A DNA stretch of 64,000 bases. Origin: a virus. The DNA lies in IMG/VR virus record IMGVR_UViG_3300034198_006385, positions 1 through 64,000 of that record, one strand, 5' to 3'. The translations under genes and the position numbers were made by a program. The notes below the pieces were generated by a model, which saw only the letters and a program-made list of their open reading frames with translations, did no database searches and was not told the origin of the DNA. Each line of letters begins with the position of its first letter. Position 1 is the first letter of the stretch. Of the stretch, positions 10,002 through 20,225 are shown piece by piece.

Positions 10002-12239
10002 CTAATTAATTTTAATTTTACTATATGTATTAGATGTATATGAATTTCCAAACGAATTATCTATAATTAATAATGTATTATTAGAAATACTATTCACTGT
10101 TCTCTCATCTCCATTAATTCTTATTAAATCCCCCTTTGTGAAAAATGTAGTAAAAGAGGTATTTATCCCAATTACATTAACTGTTGTAGTATTAACAACA
10201 GTAACAGTTCCATTACCAGATAATTGTAATTGACTATTAATAGCAATACTTTCATCTTCTAAACGATTTGATGTTAATAAAAATTTACCAAACATTTCTG
10301 TTCCAATTGGATGAACCAATGTGCGAACAATATTATTATATCTTTCATAATTAATATCGCTTTGTATTTCATATGAATATTCTTGATAATATTTACTATC
10401 TTGAATTTTTTTATCATCCGATAAAAATCCTCTAGTAGATTTCCAATATCCACTTTTTTTACCTTGTTTTAAAACAATTGCTCTGCCTGTAATACTATAA
10501 TTTGATCCAGTTTTTTGTAAAGTTAAATATTCACCTTGTTCGTAACCATATCCACTATCAATAACTTCTACTACTGTTGCTATACCATCAGCTATACCAG
10601 CAGTTGCCGTTACGAGAGCATTATTACCTTTAAATCCGCCAATATCATTAATACGCATTGATGCAACAGGATAATATATTAATGTGACAAATGGATCAAG
10701 ACTATATCCTTTACCGGGAACAACCGCTTTAAGATATTGAATACTTCCAATTTCAATAGTTTCATAATTTAAAGCTTCATTAATAACTGTATTATATGTA
10801 TTTCTTACACCATCAAATGAAGTTATAGAAAATTGTGCAATATCTCTTAAATAATTACGATTAACTGTAATAAATTCGGTATCGTAAATATCACCAATTC
10901 TAAATGAGGCATCTTCACCACCACCGTCTATATCAGTAATTGTAGCAGAACCAGTATTTGGACCACCTGATATAGCATATACAAAACCTTTTACATGAGT
11001 ATTGCTTGAAACTATTGTATTATTAGCTACAGAATTGGTGTAATATGAGGTATTAAATTGTCCTAATACATCGGTTACATATATTATAGTGTTACTAACA
11101 CCAGTTTTAAATGAGGAAATAATTCCATTTGCTATTTGAGTAGCCCCATAATACTGAGTAATTACTTCTCCAATAGAAAAATTATTAATATTATTTGCTA
11201 ATTTTGTAGTAGTTAATTGTATTGCAGTTTTTATATTACTTTGTATTTTAAAACCACTACTTATTTGTTTTAATGTTATAGAATTTGGTCCAGTTTCATA
11301 AATTTCACCATTTGCTATATTATCAGTTTGATATATAAATTGACCAGCACGAATATAACCACTAGTGCTTGAAGTAGATAAAATAATTCTTGGTTGAACT
11401 AAAGGTATAGTATCTCTACTATAACCAGACCCAGGAAATATTAATTTAAATGATATTTTACCAACAGAAGATTGTGTTTCTACAACTCTACCCTTAGCAT
11501 TTTTACCTTTACCTGTAATATCTACGATATCACCGATTTCAAAATTAGCACCACCATCAATAACATTAACTGCTGTTAAAGAACCCAAAATTTTGGGAAG
11601 ATCGTCAATAGTATCAGAACCAAATATTCTAATATACTCACCAGTTAAAAAGAAACCTTTAGCATTAGATAAAGTTAAAACTTCAATTACTTTATTGTTT
11701 ATTAAAATTTGATGGTAATCTTCAACAATTGCGGTTGCATTACTGCCAATACCAATGATTTTTTTACCAACATAATTATTTAAATCATTGGTAAGAGATA
11801 CCTCTAGATAATTTGGCGCATACCATTCGCCATCGGATACTCGTAATATATCTTTAGAAGGTAGATAAATACTTACATCTTTATCAAATAAAGAGCGAAA
11901 AAGAATATCATAACTTCTTTCATTTCCTTTATTTCTATAAAAATCTAATGCATTTTTAATTAATATTTTTTTTGTTGTTGTATTAGTATCTGGTGAAAAT
12001 GGTATATCAGCAATATACTTATTTTTAACTCTTTCTAATAAATCAGTTGTAGTTAAATCAAGATCGCCATATTCTAATAATTTACGAGTTTTATATCCGA
12101 TGTTATCTTCTGATTGCAACCAAACGTAATATTGTTTTAAAAATTCAATTAATAATGGCCCACCAAATTCTTCATCTCTATAAAAAGATGGAATTTGTTG
12201 TTCAATAAATAAATCAATATTGGGATGAATTGAGATCAT
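10002..12239 (-). CDS. Baseplate wedge protein in gp7 position
   Basis: A 745-residue protein immediately downstream of the gp6-like gene; the two are separated by a single base. The N-terminus (FIEQQIPSFYRDE, then FLKQYYVWLQ) and the NALDFYRNKGNE segment at about 105-117 are conserved-looking helical parts. Residues 220-700 are beta modules with GxGY turns similar to those of the gp8-like neighbour. In T4 the order 25-6-7-8 is kept, so I assign the gp7 position, but I cannot show gp7 homology across the whole length. Confidence 0.6.
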   Translation of the reverse strand: MISIHPNIDLFIEQQIPSFYRDEEFGGPLLIEFLKQYYVWLQSEDNIGYKTRKLLEYGDLDLTTTDLLERVKNKYIADIPFSPDTNTTTKKILIKNALDFYRNKGNERSYDILFRSLFDKDVSIYLPSKDILRVSDGEWYAPNYLEVSLTNDLNNYVGKKIIGIGSNATAIVEDYHQILINNKVIEVLTLSNAKGFFLTGEYIRIFGSDTIDDLPKILGSLTAVNVIDGGANFEIGDIVDITGKGKNAKGRVVETQSSVGKISFKLIFPGSGYSRDTIPLVQPRIILSTSSTSGYIRAGQFIYQTDNIANGEIYETGPNSITLKQISSGFKIQSNIKTAIQLTTTKLANNINNFSIGEVITQYYGATQIANGIISSFKTGVSNTIIYVTDVLGQFNTSYYTNSVANNTIVSSNTHVKGFVYAISGGPNTGSATITDIDGGGEDASFRIGDIYDTEFITVNRNYLRDIAQFSITSFDGVRNTYNTVINEALNYETIEIGSIQYLKAVVPGKGYSLDPFVTLIYYPVASMRINDIGGFKGNNALVTATAGIADGIATVVEVIDSGYGYEQGEYLTLQKTGSNYSITGRAIVLKQGKKSGYWKSTRGFLSDDKKIQDSKYYQEYSYEIQSDINYERYNNIVRTLVHPIGTEMFGKFLLTSNRLEDESIAINSQLQLSGNGTVTVVNTTTVNVIGINTSFTTFFTKGDLIRINGDERTVNSISNNTLLIIDNSFGNSYTSNTYSKIKIN

Positions 12240-12240
12240 A

Positions 12241-14040
12241 TTACTCAGATTCTACATCAATATTTAATGAACCAATATCAACTGATATAATAGTATCTTG
12301 TCTAACTATAATATCTTTATTTCTAGGAATTGCAAAAAATCTAATTGCATCATTTTCATAAGAATCAATAATTATTGAATTTATACTAATTTTTCCAGTA
12401 TCATAATTTACTGTTCCACAATTAGATTTTAATATTTTGCGCCCAGAATTAGTATATTCATAAACAAAAATATTTCCTGCTCCATCTTCACCAAATGATG
12501 CGGTTACACCATTATAAACAAAATTAGATGAATATAATGTAAATTCATTTGTCAATGGTCTTGATTGTATGTTATCATCTTTTCTAATTGGATTTCTAAA
12601 TTCAATAGTAAAAATTAAATTTTGTCCTATTAATGGAACATAATCTTTTGCCATGATTATATCAGTTTCATTACTTAATATACTTGAATCTGAATTATCA
12701 ATTGCTGCCACAAATTTAGAATAATGAAAATCTTTATCAAAATCATTTAGATATGTTGTTGTAAAATTTTCAATAGCGTTAACTGCCATTGATTTAATTA
12801 TATTTGGAGGATTAGTTGTTAATGATAATTTATATGTTATAGTTGAATTTACAATCAAATATAGATAACTAGGATCAATGTAAAAAACATCAATAGATAA
12901 TGGGGTTCTAGTTTTTAAATATTGTATAATTTCCGTTTTAGTAAATTCACTTAATCCTTCACCTGAAGTTGTACTTGCAGAAACAAAAACTCTACCATAT
13001 TGAGGTTCATCTAAAGTTTCCCCGCCATATACGTTAACTGCTTTAATATCATTAAAATTTGCTTGAATAAGAGTTTTATAATCTTCGGATGTAACTGCTC
13101 TATATTGGGTTTGATAATGGCGAGGTGCTCTATATTTTATTGAGGTATTTGTTTCTCTATCACTACCTGCTCTAGAATTTTCTAATTTAGTAACCGCAAA
13201 ACTATATTTTTCACTGCCACTAAACCCATTAAATTTAAAATTAGATGCACCATTAGCAGGTTCACCATTAGTAATCATATATTCTACTTTTACAATATTT
13301 GGCGAAATAGGATGTTTACCAAATACATTATCCCCAAAAATTATTTCATATTTATCATCAAAATATGCTTGTAAAAAATATACAGTCGAATCGGAATTTA
13401 AATTGTATAATGTTTGAGTATAAGAATATAATGTATTTGATGTATCAGATTGAGAAGCCTGCACAGTAAGAATTATTGATTCAGTATCAATTTCTTTATT
13501 TGAAATAACAAATCTTTGCTCCATTGATCCATTGACATTAAAATATTCAGTAATATATGTTCCTTCATAAATATCCAATTCGCCAGTAAATTCAGTAGCA
13601 GAAATTCTTTGTAATATTGCATTATCTCTAGTTACAAAATTATATTGTGTATTATAACTTTTATTATTCTGTGTTGTTAATGCAGTAAATGATGTATTTT
13701 TTGGTATTACAATTTCACCCAAGGAAGGATCATTCACTGTAGCAGTTAATTGAATTTTAGCTTTAGATGATGAACGTGATCTAGGAAGATAATTTAATTC
13801 TTTTGAATGAGAAATGATTGTATCTCTAACGACAGCACTATCCATAAACATTTCACTGCCAACCATATTTAAATATAACGCATTTAAATATGTATTGTAT
13901 GCTATAACATCCAATAATACATTAATATTAGAACCTTCATAATTAATGTCTTTAAAATTATCTTGATTTTTTAGATAATCTCTAAAGGCATTTTTTAATG
14001 TAGAAAAATCTAAATTTGTTGCATTTAAAAAGTCAGCCAT
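12241..14040 (-). CDS. gp6: Baseplate wedge subunit gp6 (baseplate J-like)
   Basis: A 599-residue protein with the gp6 N-terminal block: LKNQDNFKDINYEGSNINVL, then a DVIAYNTYLNALYLNMVGSEMF segment with mutation-sensitive NYLPRS following. These parallel the LNGQNEF, YDFEGS and GYLPTSKSA parts of T4 gp6. The central section carries the RAPRHYQTQYRAVTSEDYK block typical of baseplate J-like proteins. gp6 dimers form the continuous ring of the wedge that changes shape on contraction. Its start overlaps the gp25 stop by one base (TAATG), implying translational coupling. Confidence 0.9.
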   Translation of the reverse strand: MADFLNATNLDFSTLKNAFRDYLKNQDNFKDINYEGSNINVLLDVIAYNTYLNALYLNMVGSEMFMDSAVVRDTIISHSKELNYLPRSRSSSKAKIQLTATVNDPSLGEIVIPKNTSFTALTTQNNKSYNTQYNFVTRDNAILQRISATEFTGELDIYEGTYITEYFNVNGSMEQRFVISNKEIDTESIILTVQASQSDTSNTLYSYTQTLYNLNSDSTVYFLQAYFDDKYEIIFGDNVFGKHPISPNIVKVEYMITNGEPANGASNFKFNGFSGSEKYSFAVTKLENSRAGSDRETNTSIKYRAPRHYQTQYRAVTSEDYKTLIQANFNDIKAVNVYGGETLDEPQYGRVFVSASTTSGEGLSEFTKTEIIQYLKTRTPLSIDVFYIDPSYLYLIVNSTITYKLSLTTNPPNIIKSMAVNAIENFTTTYLNDFDKDFHYSKFVAAIDNSDSSILSNETDIIMAKDYVPLIGQNLIFTIEFRNPIRKDDNIQSRPLTNEFTLYSSNFVYNGVTASFGEDGAGNIFVYEYTNSGRKILKSNCGTVNYDTGKISINSIIIDSYENDAIRFFAIPRNKDIIVRQDTIISVDIGSLNIDVESE

Positions 14041-14519
14041 TAGCGATTTCTTTCTACTATAATATTTACATTTAATTGTTCGTCAGTATTTATTACTCTG
14101 AAAACAATATTTATCATGATACTATGGTCCGAATCTCCACCCAATGAGGATGGTTCATTATATAAATCTGATAATGTATTTTGTGCATATGTAATATTAT
14201 CAGCAGTTATAACTTCAACCGAAATAATTTCAACTCTTGGCTCATATGCTTCTATAGATTTTTTAATTTTATCTTTAATGATGAATATATCTGTTTCAGA
14301 TGCGATATTATCAAATAAAAGTTTTCTTATATCTCCACCTAAATTGGGTTTATATAATCTTTCTCCACGATTAGTTAATACAATATTTCTTAGAGATTGT
14401 TTAACTACATCTCTATTTGTTAATTGTGTAATATTTCCTGTAACTGGATGAATACCTAAATTATTAGAAAAATCGGAAAAAACGATTTGTGCTAAATCAA
14501 AAGTAGTTGGGCGTGGCAT
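14040..14519 (-). CDS. gp25: Baseplate wedge subunit gp25
   Basis: A 159-residue gp25/lysozyme-like-fold baseplate protein. The diagnostic part is NIVLTNRGERLYKPNLGGDIRKLLFDN at about residues 46-72, followed by a helix with DKIKKSIEAYEPRVEI and a C-terminal beta sheet ending IVERNR. gp25 links wedges to the tube-sheath junction and starts sheath assembly. It is slightly longer than T4 gp25 (132 residues). The gp6 gene follows with a one-base overlap. Confidence 0.92.
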   Translation of the reverse strand: MPRPTTFDLAQIVFSDFSNNLGIHPVTGNITQLTNRDVVKQSLRNIVLTNRGERLYKPNLGGDIRKLLFDNIASETDIFIIKDKIKKSIEAYEPRVEIISVEVITADNITYAQNTLSDLYNEPSSLGGDSDHSIMINIVFRVINTDEQLNVNIIVERNR

Positions 14520-14529
14520 TTAAACTCCG

Positions 14530-15312
14530 TTAACAAATTGAACTTCTAATTGCATCACGAATACCTAATTGTGAATCTGGTCTAGAAGCACATGTGCTTG
14601 TTCTTGTTGATGCATATCCAAATAATCCACCAGCAATTCTATCAGATAATTGATTTATTTCACTTTGCAAAGCATATAATGTTGTATTTATCTCAGTGGT
14701 AACACTATTTGTTAAAGAAGATACGGCTTCTTCTATTGATGCAATTCCCCCGAGCAATCCGCCTAGACTATCTTGCAATTCTTGTAATCCTGGCATTAAT
14801 GCGCAAAATGCTGCATCTGTTATACCATCTATTACTTCATTTACTGCTTGTGTTCCTGTTGCAACAACATCAAATATAGTATTTTGTATTCCTTCAAATA
14901 CTGCGGATTGTAATTGATACAATGCGTTTGGCCCAAAATTTTGAACGTTTCCTAATGTTCGTACAATTTGAACAAAATCATTTCCTAATCTTTCTTGAAT
15001 ATCTAATAACATTGATATTCCTGTTGCATCTGCTACTACACCCATAAGCCCTATAATATTATTATCAATAGTTCTATCAATAGCAGATAAACATGAATTA
15101 ATTCTTGAATTTAATACATAACCAGATGGCCCTAGACCTGATAATACTTTACCAATAGTTCCACTAGATGATGTTGTTTTATTAACACTTTTTTTAGCCT
15201 TTAACATAACATTTAATTCATAGACTTTATCTTCTGGTAACATAGACATACGCCGAATTAAATCAGTAAATTGTCTTTCTTTTAATTCTGCTCTATAAAC
15301 ATTAACAAACAT
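14530..15312 (-). CDS. Unrecognised baseplate-operon protein with hydrophobic helical core
   Basis: 260 residues. The N-terminus is basic and helical (ERQFTDLIRRMSMLPEDKVYELN). Residues 75-220 are Ala/Gly/Ile-rich amphipathic helices, including GLLGGIASIEEAVSSL, which could be a buried tail component or associate with membrane. Three Cys cluster near the end (STRTSTCASRP and SSIC). It lies between the spike/peptidase gene and gp25. Similar-sized proteins occupy this place in related phages as I remember them, but I know no function. Confidence 0.55.
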   Translation of the reverse strand: MFVNVYRAELKERQFTDLIRRMSMLPEDKVYELNVMLKAKKSVNKTTSSSGTIGKVLSGLGPSGYVLNSRINSCLSAIDRTIDNNIIGLMGVVADATGISMLLDIQERLGNDFVQIVRTLGNVQNFGPNALYQLQSAVFEGIQNTIFDVVATGTQAVNEVIDGITDAAFCALMPGLQELQDSLGGLLGGIASIEEAVSSLTNSVTTEINTTLYALQSEINQLSDRIAGGLFGYASTRTSTCASRPDSQLGIRDAIRSSIC

Positions 15313-15315
15313 TTT

Positions 15316-17073
15316 TTATACTCGCGTAAATTGTGTTATTGGTTTATGATTATAAAATGTACAATATTCTCTTTTTAATTTGTTTTTATTAAATGAAATA
15401 TGAAACCACGGTTTACCCGATCCTCCAGATTGATATTCTAATAATAACTGATCAAATGGTAATATTTTAATTAATTCTTCTGCTCTTTTAGGATAATCAT
15501 CGGCACCAATTTTAAACTGTATATCTACAGCTTGGCCTAATTCGTGCTGAGAAATTTTACCTGTTGTATATGGTCTGAAACCTGATGTTATTATAAATGA
15601 AGATCGTCCATATGAATCTACTAATTTATCTAAAATATTAACAGCTAATTGTTGTAAATTTCTATAGATATCTAATTCTGATAGTCCTGCCTGTGTAACA
15701 ATTTGATGTGGAAATGCCGCACGAATTGACAAATCCCCAGCAGTAAAATACTTAGATATTAAAGTATTATAAGATGGTTCATTTATTAATATATCATTAG
15801 AAACAGGAATTATTGGTTGTGCGGATATTGCGCCATCGGGAGTTTTTATTGCACGTCCACTTTCCAAATCTTGATTAAATGATTGATCATTTGGATTAAT
15901 ATATGGGGCTTGTTTAGTATATCCTGGATATAATGGTAAACTAGATTCAGATAAACCATCATTTTCGATAGCAATTCTAGTTAATCTAGTATTTGGCATA
16001 GATTCTGTAATTTTGGGTTCTGCTACAGTTGTTCTATCTCCGGGAATTATTAAACCAGTGCTAAGGGCTTCCACAGCATCGCTTGCGGCGGTTAGAGATG
16101 GGGTATTATAGTTAGGATATACTGGTGTTGGTGTTACCCCGCCGCCTAACCCACCGGCCACAAGAGAAGTATATGAATAATTTGCACCATTAGCAAAAAG
16201 TGCGAATTGTATTTTGCCCCGAACAAGAGGAACATGGATTTCTTCTTTTACATATAAATTATTTTCAAGATGCATATTAGTTTTTACTGATAATTTGTCC
16301 GCTCCCTGTAGAACAATCTCCTTATCTGATTTAAGACTAAAATTTCCAATATTTAAAATATAATCAGCTTTTGTTTTTACATCAAATGTATTAGTAGAGA
16401 GATTATAAAAACCTACATTTTTATGATTAAATTTACTTGTTTCTACTACCATATTATCTGCACGAATTTTTAATGTTTCTTTAACATTTAAATTCATACA
16501 ACCATTAGAAATCATATTAATATCATTTTTTACGACAGCATTTAATGATCCATTAATTTCTAAATTACAATTATTAAGAACAAGTATATTACATGAACCA
16601 TCAACTGTTACATCAGCACGACCTTTAATGTAAATATGTCCATGTTTTTCAATTATAAGAAAATGCTCACCTACAATTTTTCTTACTTCATTTCCTTCAC
16701 TATCTACTTCAACAAAACTTCCAGATGGATGAAATCTATGATATCTTTCATTTCCTGTAGTATCATCAAATTCTTCTACATGACCATTTTTGGTTTCATA
16801 TACTTGATTATATGGATATGATGCATTGAATGCTGATCTTGGTTGATCCCAAGTATTAGGCGATAATGCTGTTGGTATATTAAGTATTCTATTATTATCT
16901 TTAGTTTCTACTACAGTTCCCTCTGAAATACCCCTTGCTAATCTTGGTGTATCTTGTTCATTTACTTTAATAGTTTCTATATTTCTTGCTTGAGGATAAT
17001 TTTGTAATGATTTTTCTAAATAATTATTATTAGGATCAGAAAATAAATTTAATTCATATTTTGATATAGTCAT
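15316..17073 (-). CDS. Central spike beta-helix fused to M15-type peptidase
   Basis: 585 residues with two parts. Residues about 110-300 consist of short repeated strands (HGHIYIKGRADVTVDGSCN, then NLEINGSLNAVV and similar), as in the triangular gp5 C-terminal beta-helix or VgrG spike. The C-terminal 90 residues hold an M15 peptidoglycan peptidase pattern: SGFRP at 497, SQHELGQAVDIQ with zinc ligands His510 and Asp517, and WFHISF with His558. Family knowledge says such domains cut peptide cross-links (carboxypeptidase or endopeptidase). It follows the OB/lysozyme-like gene with 8 bases between them, so together they seem to replace single-chain gp5. Confidence 0.85.
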   Translation of the reverse strand: MTISKYELNLFSDPNNNYLEKSLQNYPQARNIETIKVNEQDTPRLARGISEGTVVETKDNNRILNIPTALSPNTWDQPRSAFNASYPYNQVYETKNGHVEEFDDTTGNERYHRFHPSGSFVEVDSEGNEVRKIVGEHFLIIEKHGHIYIKGRADVTVDGSCNILVLNNCNLEINGSLNAVVKNDINMISNGCMNLNVKETLKIRADNMVVETSKFNHKNVGFYNLSTNTFDVKTKADYILNIGNFSLKSDKEIVLQGADKLSVKTNMHLENNLYVKEEIHVPLVRGKIQFALFANGANYSYTSLVAGGLGGGVTPTPVYPNYNTPSLTAASDAVEALSTGLIIPGDRTTVAEPKITESMPNTRLTRIAIENDGLSESSLPLYPGYTKQAPYINPNDQSFNQDLESGRAIKTPDGAISAQPIIPVSNDILINEPSYNTLISKYFTAGDLSIRAAFPHQIVTQAGLSELDIYRNLQQLAVNILDKLVDSYGRSSFIITSGFRPYTTGKISQHELGQAVDIQFKIGADDYPKRAEELIKILPFDQLLLEYQSGGSGKPWFHISFNKNKLKREYCTFYNHKPITQFTRV

Positions 17074-17081
17074 TTTAATAC

Positions 17082-18002
17082 CTATTCTGTTACACTATTA
17101 TAACCAAGATTGTAATACGAACGACCTGTAGTGCCATTGGCATCTCTACCATCCGTACCACGATAAAATTTATTTGCCCCACCAGCACCTAATAAATGAG
17201 CAACCGCAAGATAACCTGCTAATTGTTTAGGCGGGGTAACATTAGTAATTGTTCCTAATTTTAACATTCTATTATAATTTAATTGTAATAATTCATCCAT
17301 TGCTGTTTCTTGACAATTTCCTTGATTTTTTAAAAATATTTGTAAGTTATTTACCCCATTTTTTCCTTTCCAATTTGCATCATTTCTTAATAATGAATTA
17401 CTAGATGTAGGTGATGCGGTATATCCTAAATCATAAAGAGCAGCATTTCCAAATTGATATTTTCCAATAAAACCATAACCATTTACCGCAGTATAATTAT
17501 TACTAGATTCTTTTTGACCTAATGCGGATTTTAATTGACCATATTGTTTTTCATTTAATGTTCCTAAAAATTGAACAGTTTGATTCCCCGTTACATTTCC
17601 TAAATCTTCCAAAGCAATTCCAGGAATAATAGAATTTCCACCTGCTTGATTAGCTAGAATTTGTTCTGATGTAGCATTCTTTGAACTTCCTGGGCGAGCA
17701 TTAATGGCATTAATAACACCAATAATTATTGGATATTGGCCTACTGGACCATCAGCAAAAAACCCTACTACTGTTGTTCCCGGTAATAATCCACTAGGAG
17801 CCATAAATGTCCCACCAGTAACAGGTTTTAAATGAATTGCCCATGGTAATGCTTCTGTAGGTAATTCATTAGGATTTTCTGAATGAAATCCGTATATTCT
17901 TACTCTTACTCTACCATTTTGTAATGGATCAGCAATATCTTCCACTACACCAATAAACCATGTAAAACCATTTGTTCCCATAAATTCAGGCACTTGAAGC
18001 AT
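17082..18002 (-). CDS. gp5-type OB-fold hub protein with lysozyme/transglycosylase-like domain
   Basis: 306 residues. Residues 14-105 (WFIGVVEDIADPLQNGRVRV, LPWA, then GLLPGTTVVGFF and YPIIIG) are the OB-fold found at the N-terminus of gp5 and other spike proteins. Residues 150-300 look like a goose-lysozyme/SLT-type muramidase: LGQKESSNNY with candidate catalytic Glu165, GFIGKYQFG, and near the end AVAHLLGAGGA. It thus has the first two gp5 domains but lacks the beta-helix, which is on the next gene. Upstream lies the gp27-like hub protein, the known partner of gp5. Confidence 0.85.
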   Translation of the reverse strand: MLQVPEFMGTNGFTWFIGVVEDIADPLQNGRVRVRIYGFHSENPNELPTEALPWAIHLKPVTGGTFMAPSGLLPGTTVVGFFADGPVGQYPIIIGVINAINARPGSSKNATSEQILANQAGGNSIIPGIALEDLGNVTGNQTVQFLGTLNEKQYGQLKSALGQKESSNNYTAVNGYGFIGKYQFGNAALYDLGYTASPTSSNSLLRNDANWKGKNGVNNLQIFLKNQGNCQETAMDELLQLNYNRMLKLGTITNVTPPKQLAGYLAVAHLLGAGGANKFYRGTDGRDANGTTGRSYYNLGYNSVTE

Positions 18003-18012
18003 TTTTTATTCC

Positions 18013-19398
18013 TTAAACAATGGTTGAAATATCGGGTAATGTATTAATATCATATCCGCCAAATCTTTTTTCATTGTAAATATCTTGTGGTATAGGAATT
18101 AAATCTCTAACCAATGAAATACTAGTATCATGATAAAATGCTCCATATTGATCTTTTTGTTGAATAATATGATTTATTCCTTGAACAATATATCTTCCTG
18201 AATATCTCATATCTTTTGAACTATTAATATTATTTGGATGGTAATTATTTGTTATTTCTATGATTAATGGATCACCTAATTCTATTAAAAAGGTGCCATC
18301 AATTACAATGTTTAAAGTATTTTCTTTTAATAATTGTTCAAATGGTTTAGTATATTGATAATACTTATATGTTAAATCATTGACACCATTTTCGCTATTC
18401 CATGGTAAAAAATATGTATATGGTCCTGCTTTAGCCAAAGATTTAGCAAAATTTTCTGATGTATTTAATGTTAACCCATCAAGAGATTTATCTGTGGTTC
18501 CAACATGGGCAATTTTCTTTATGTCTTCAAATGCATTGAAATATTCTGTAGTTACTCTTTTTGTATTAAAATCAAATCTATATGTTTCGCTACCATAAAA
18601 TCCATTAATAATTCTATCAAAATTATTACTTCTTGTGGTGGATTCATATGTTTTTATATTTCTAAAAAAAGGATTACTAAATTTTTTAAATGCGGCTGCC
18701 TCTGAATACATATATGTTAATGGTTGTGTATTAGCATTACTTTCATTTACTATATTTTCAAATGATCTAAAATTATATCCATTTTTGGTTTCATAAAAGA
18801 AAAATTTAGAGAAAATATAATCATTTTTTGAATAAGATTGTTGTTTTAAAATTTCTATTTTTTCTAATGGACGTATTCTAGTAAAACCAAAAGTTCTAGT
18901 TCCTAGAGTATCTTCAAAATTTTGTATATTAATTTCACTTTGTAATTCATCAGATAATATTTTTTTAATAATATCAGTTATACTTATATTAACATATCCC
19001 CGAGATTTAAAACCAAATGAATTAGAGAAAAAATCTACAGAAATTAAAGATATAATTAATATAGCACTATCGCCACTTTCATCTTTTATTTCTAAATCAA
19101 CAGAAGCAACTACAAATTTATAAGAAAATTTAGTATCTTCTACATTTTCTAATTCAATTTCTATAAATTCTTCACCAGTAATTACTAATTTTTCATTATT
19201 CATTAATCCATCATAATCATTTATTACTATATTCCCATAAATTGTAGGACTAGTTAAAGTTGTAGTAAATTGAAATGATGTAATATATTTGCGTAAATCT
19301 AATTCTTGTGTTGACTCATTGACTTTATTAATACTCTTTAATAAAGCCTTAGTAATTTTTGTAAAATTTAAATTTCCAATTGTATTAATTTCTACCAT
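18013..19398 (-). CDS. Baseplate hub protein, gp27-like
   Basis: A 461-residue protein with long beta segments and charged loops, situated between gp53 and the gp5-type gene, exactly where the hub protein is expected. Recognisable parts are LRKYITSFQFTTTLTSP at 40-56, the VASVDLEIKDESGD block and a FGFTRIRPLEKIEIL block near 170, all reminiscent of hub/tail-associated proteins in marine T4-like phages. gp27 forms the trimeric torus on which the spike sits. Identity is by synteny plus general features; direct similarity to T4 gp27 is weak. It ends 10 bases before the OB-fold gene. Confidence 0.65.
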   Translation of the reverse strand: MVEINTIGNLNFTKITKALLKSINKVNESTQELDLRKYITSFQFTTTLTSPTIYGNIVINDYDGLMNNEKLVITGEEFIEIELENVEDTKFSYKFVVASVDLEIKDESGDSAILIISLISVDFFSNSFGFKSRGYVNISITDIIKKILSDELQSEINIQNFEDTLGTRTFGFTRIRPLEKIEILKQQSYSKNDYIFSKFFFYETKNGYNFRSFENIVNESNANTQPLTYMYSEAAAFKKFSNPFFRNIKTYESTTRSNNFDRIINGFYGSETYRFDFNTKRVTTEYFNAFEDIKKIAHVGTTDKSLDGLTLNTSENFAKSLAKAGPYTYFLPWNSENGVNDLTYKYYQYTKPFEQLLKENTLNIVIDGTFLIELGDPLIIEITNNYHPNNINSSKDMRYSGRYIVQGINHIIQQKDQYGAFYHDTSISLVRDLIPIPQDIYNEKRFGGYDINTLPDISTIV

Positions 19399-19399
19399 G

Positions 19400-20212
19400 T
19401 TATTTTAAATTTGTATATGCACCTTTCAACATATTTTTTATTTCGCTATCTATTTTATATCCAACACTAGGAATAACAGCATTCAAAAATCTTCTTTTTT
19501 CGTTTTCATCATATTCATATTCTGTATTAGTAACAGAAACATAATCTAATTTTTGATTATTAGATAACATATTATATGTATCTGTATTAATTACAATATT
19601 ATTACTACTAGTTTCAGTATTAAATATAATTGGTGCTATTTTTGCATTATCCTGACTATTTTCTTTTATTATTTTATTTGAATTTGCATCATAAAAAGTA
19701 ATTACTGGCGAATTTATATCTGAACCTTTTTGTGTTAAAGTAGTGGAAATTATACCACCAGTAGAATTAGTAGTTAAATTAGCAAAAGCATCAATAAATC
19801 CACCAGAAATTACTAAATAATCAGAATTAGAATAATTATTTCCTCCATATTTTACAATAATATCATCGACATAATATTGTTGTATTTTTAATTTATAATA
19901 TTTGGGATCATTTTTTGTAGTATTATATTTGTCTAAAATATATTGATCTAATTGTTTTTGAGACAAATACCATTCATAATATGGGTCAATAATATCATTT
20001 AAAAGATAAAATAAATAATCATATGAAGAATTTTGAAATAAAAGATGTGCCAAATAATCTGATCTATCACCTTCTTTTATATTAAGAGTTTGTAAAACAG
20101 TATTTTTTGAACTCTCGCGCAAATTTCCTCTGACTAAAATATTACGCAATAAAGTATTAGTATTATCGGATTCATATTTTATGATAGGAAAATTGAAAAA
20201 ATAACCAGCCAT
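19400..20212 (-). CDS. gp53: Baseplate wedge protein gp53
   Basis: 270 residues. The conserved gp53 core is present at about residues 50-95: GDRSDYLAHLLFQNSSYDY, LFYLLNDIIDPYYEWYLS and QKQLDQYILDKYN, matching the YWVLLMCNDNYDPYYGW region of T4 gp53. The C-terminus (YEYDENEKRRFLNAV) resembles the closing helix of the family. About 100 residues in the middle are an insertion relative to T4 gp53 (196 residues). gp53 connects neighbouring wedges in the baseplate. The hub gene begins after a short TAACATG junction. Confidence 0.85.
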   Translation of the reverse strand: MAGYFFNFPIIKYESDNTNTLLRNILVRGNLRESSKNTVLQTLNIKEGDRSDYLAHLLFQNSSYDYLFYLLNDIIDPYYEWYLSQKQLDQYILDKYNTTKNDPKYYKLKIQQYYVDDIIVKYGGNNYSNSDYLVISGGFIDAFANLTTNSTGGIISTTLTQKGSDINSPVITFYDANSNKIIKENSQDNAKIAPIIFNTETSSNNIVINTDTYNMLSNNQKLDYVSVTNTEYEYDENEKRRFLNAVIPSVGYKIDSEIKNMLKGAYTNLK

Positions 20213-20225
20213 TGTGTGATCCTAA

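Noticed and set aside
13530-18390. TTGAC-like boxes inside baseplate genes
   Set aside because: They have no properly spaced -10 element and lie within coding regions.
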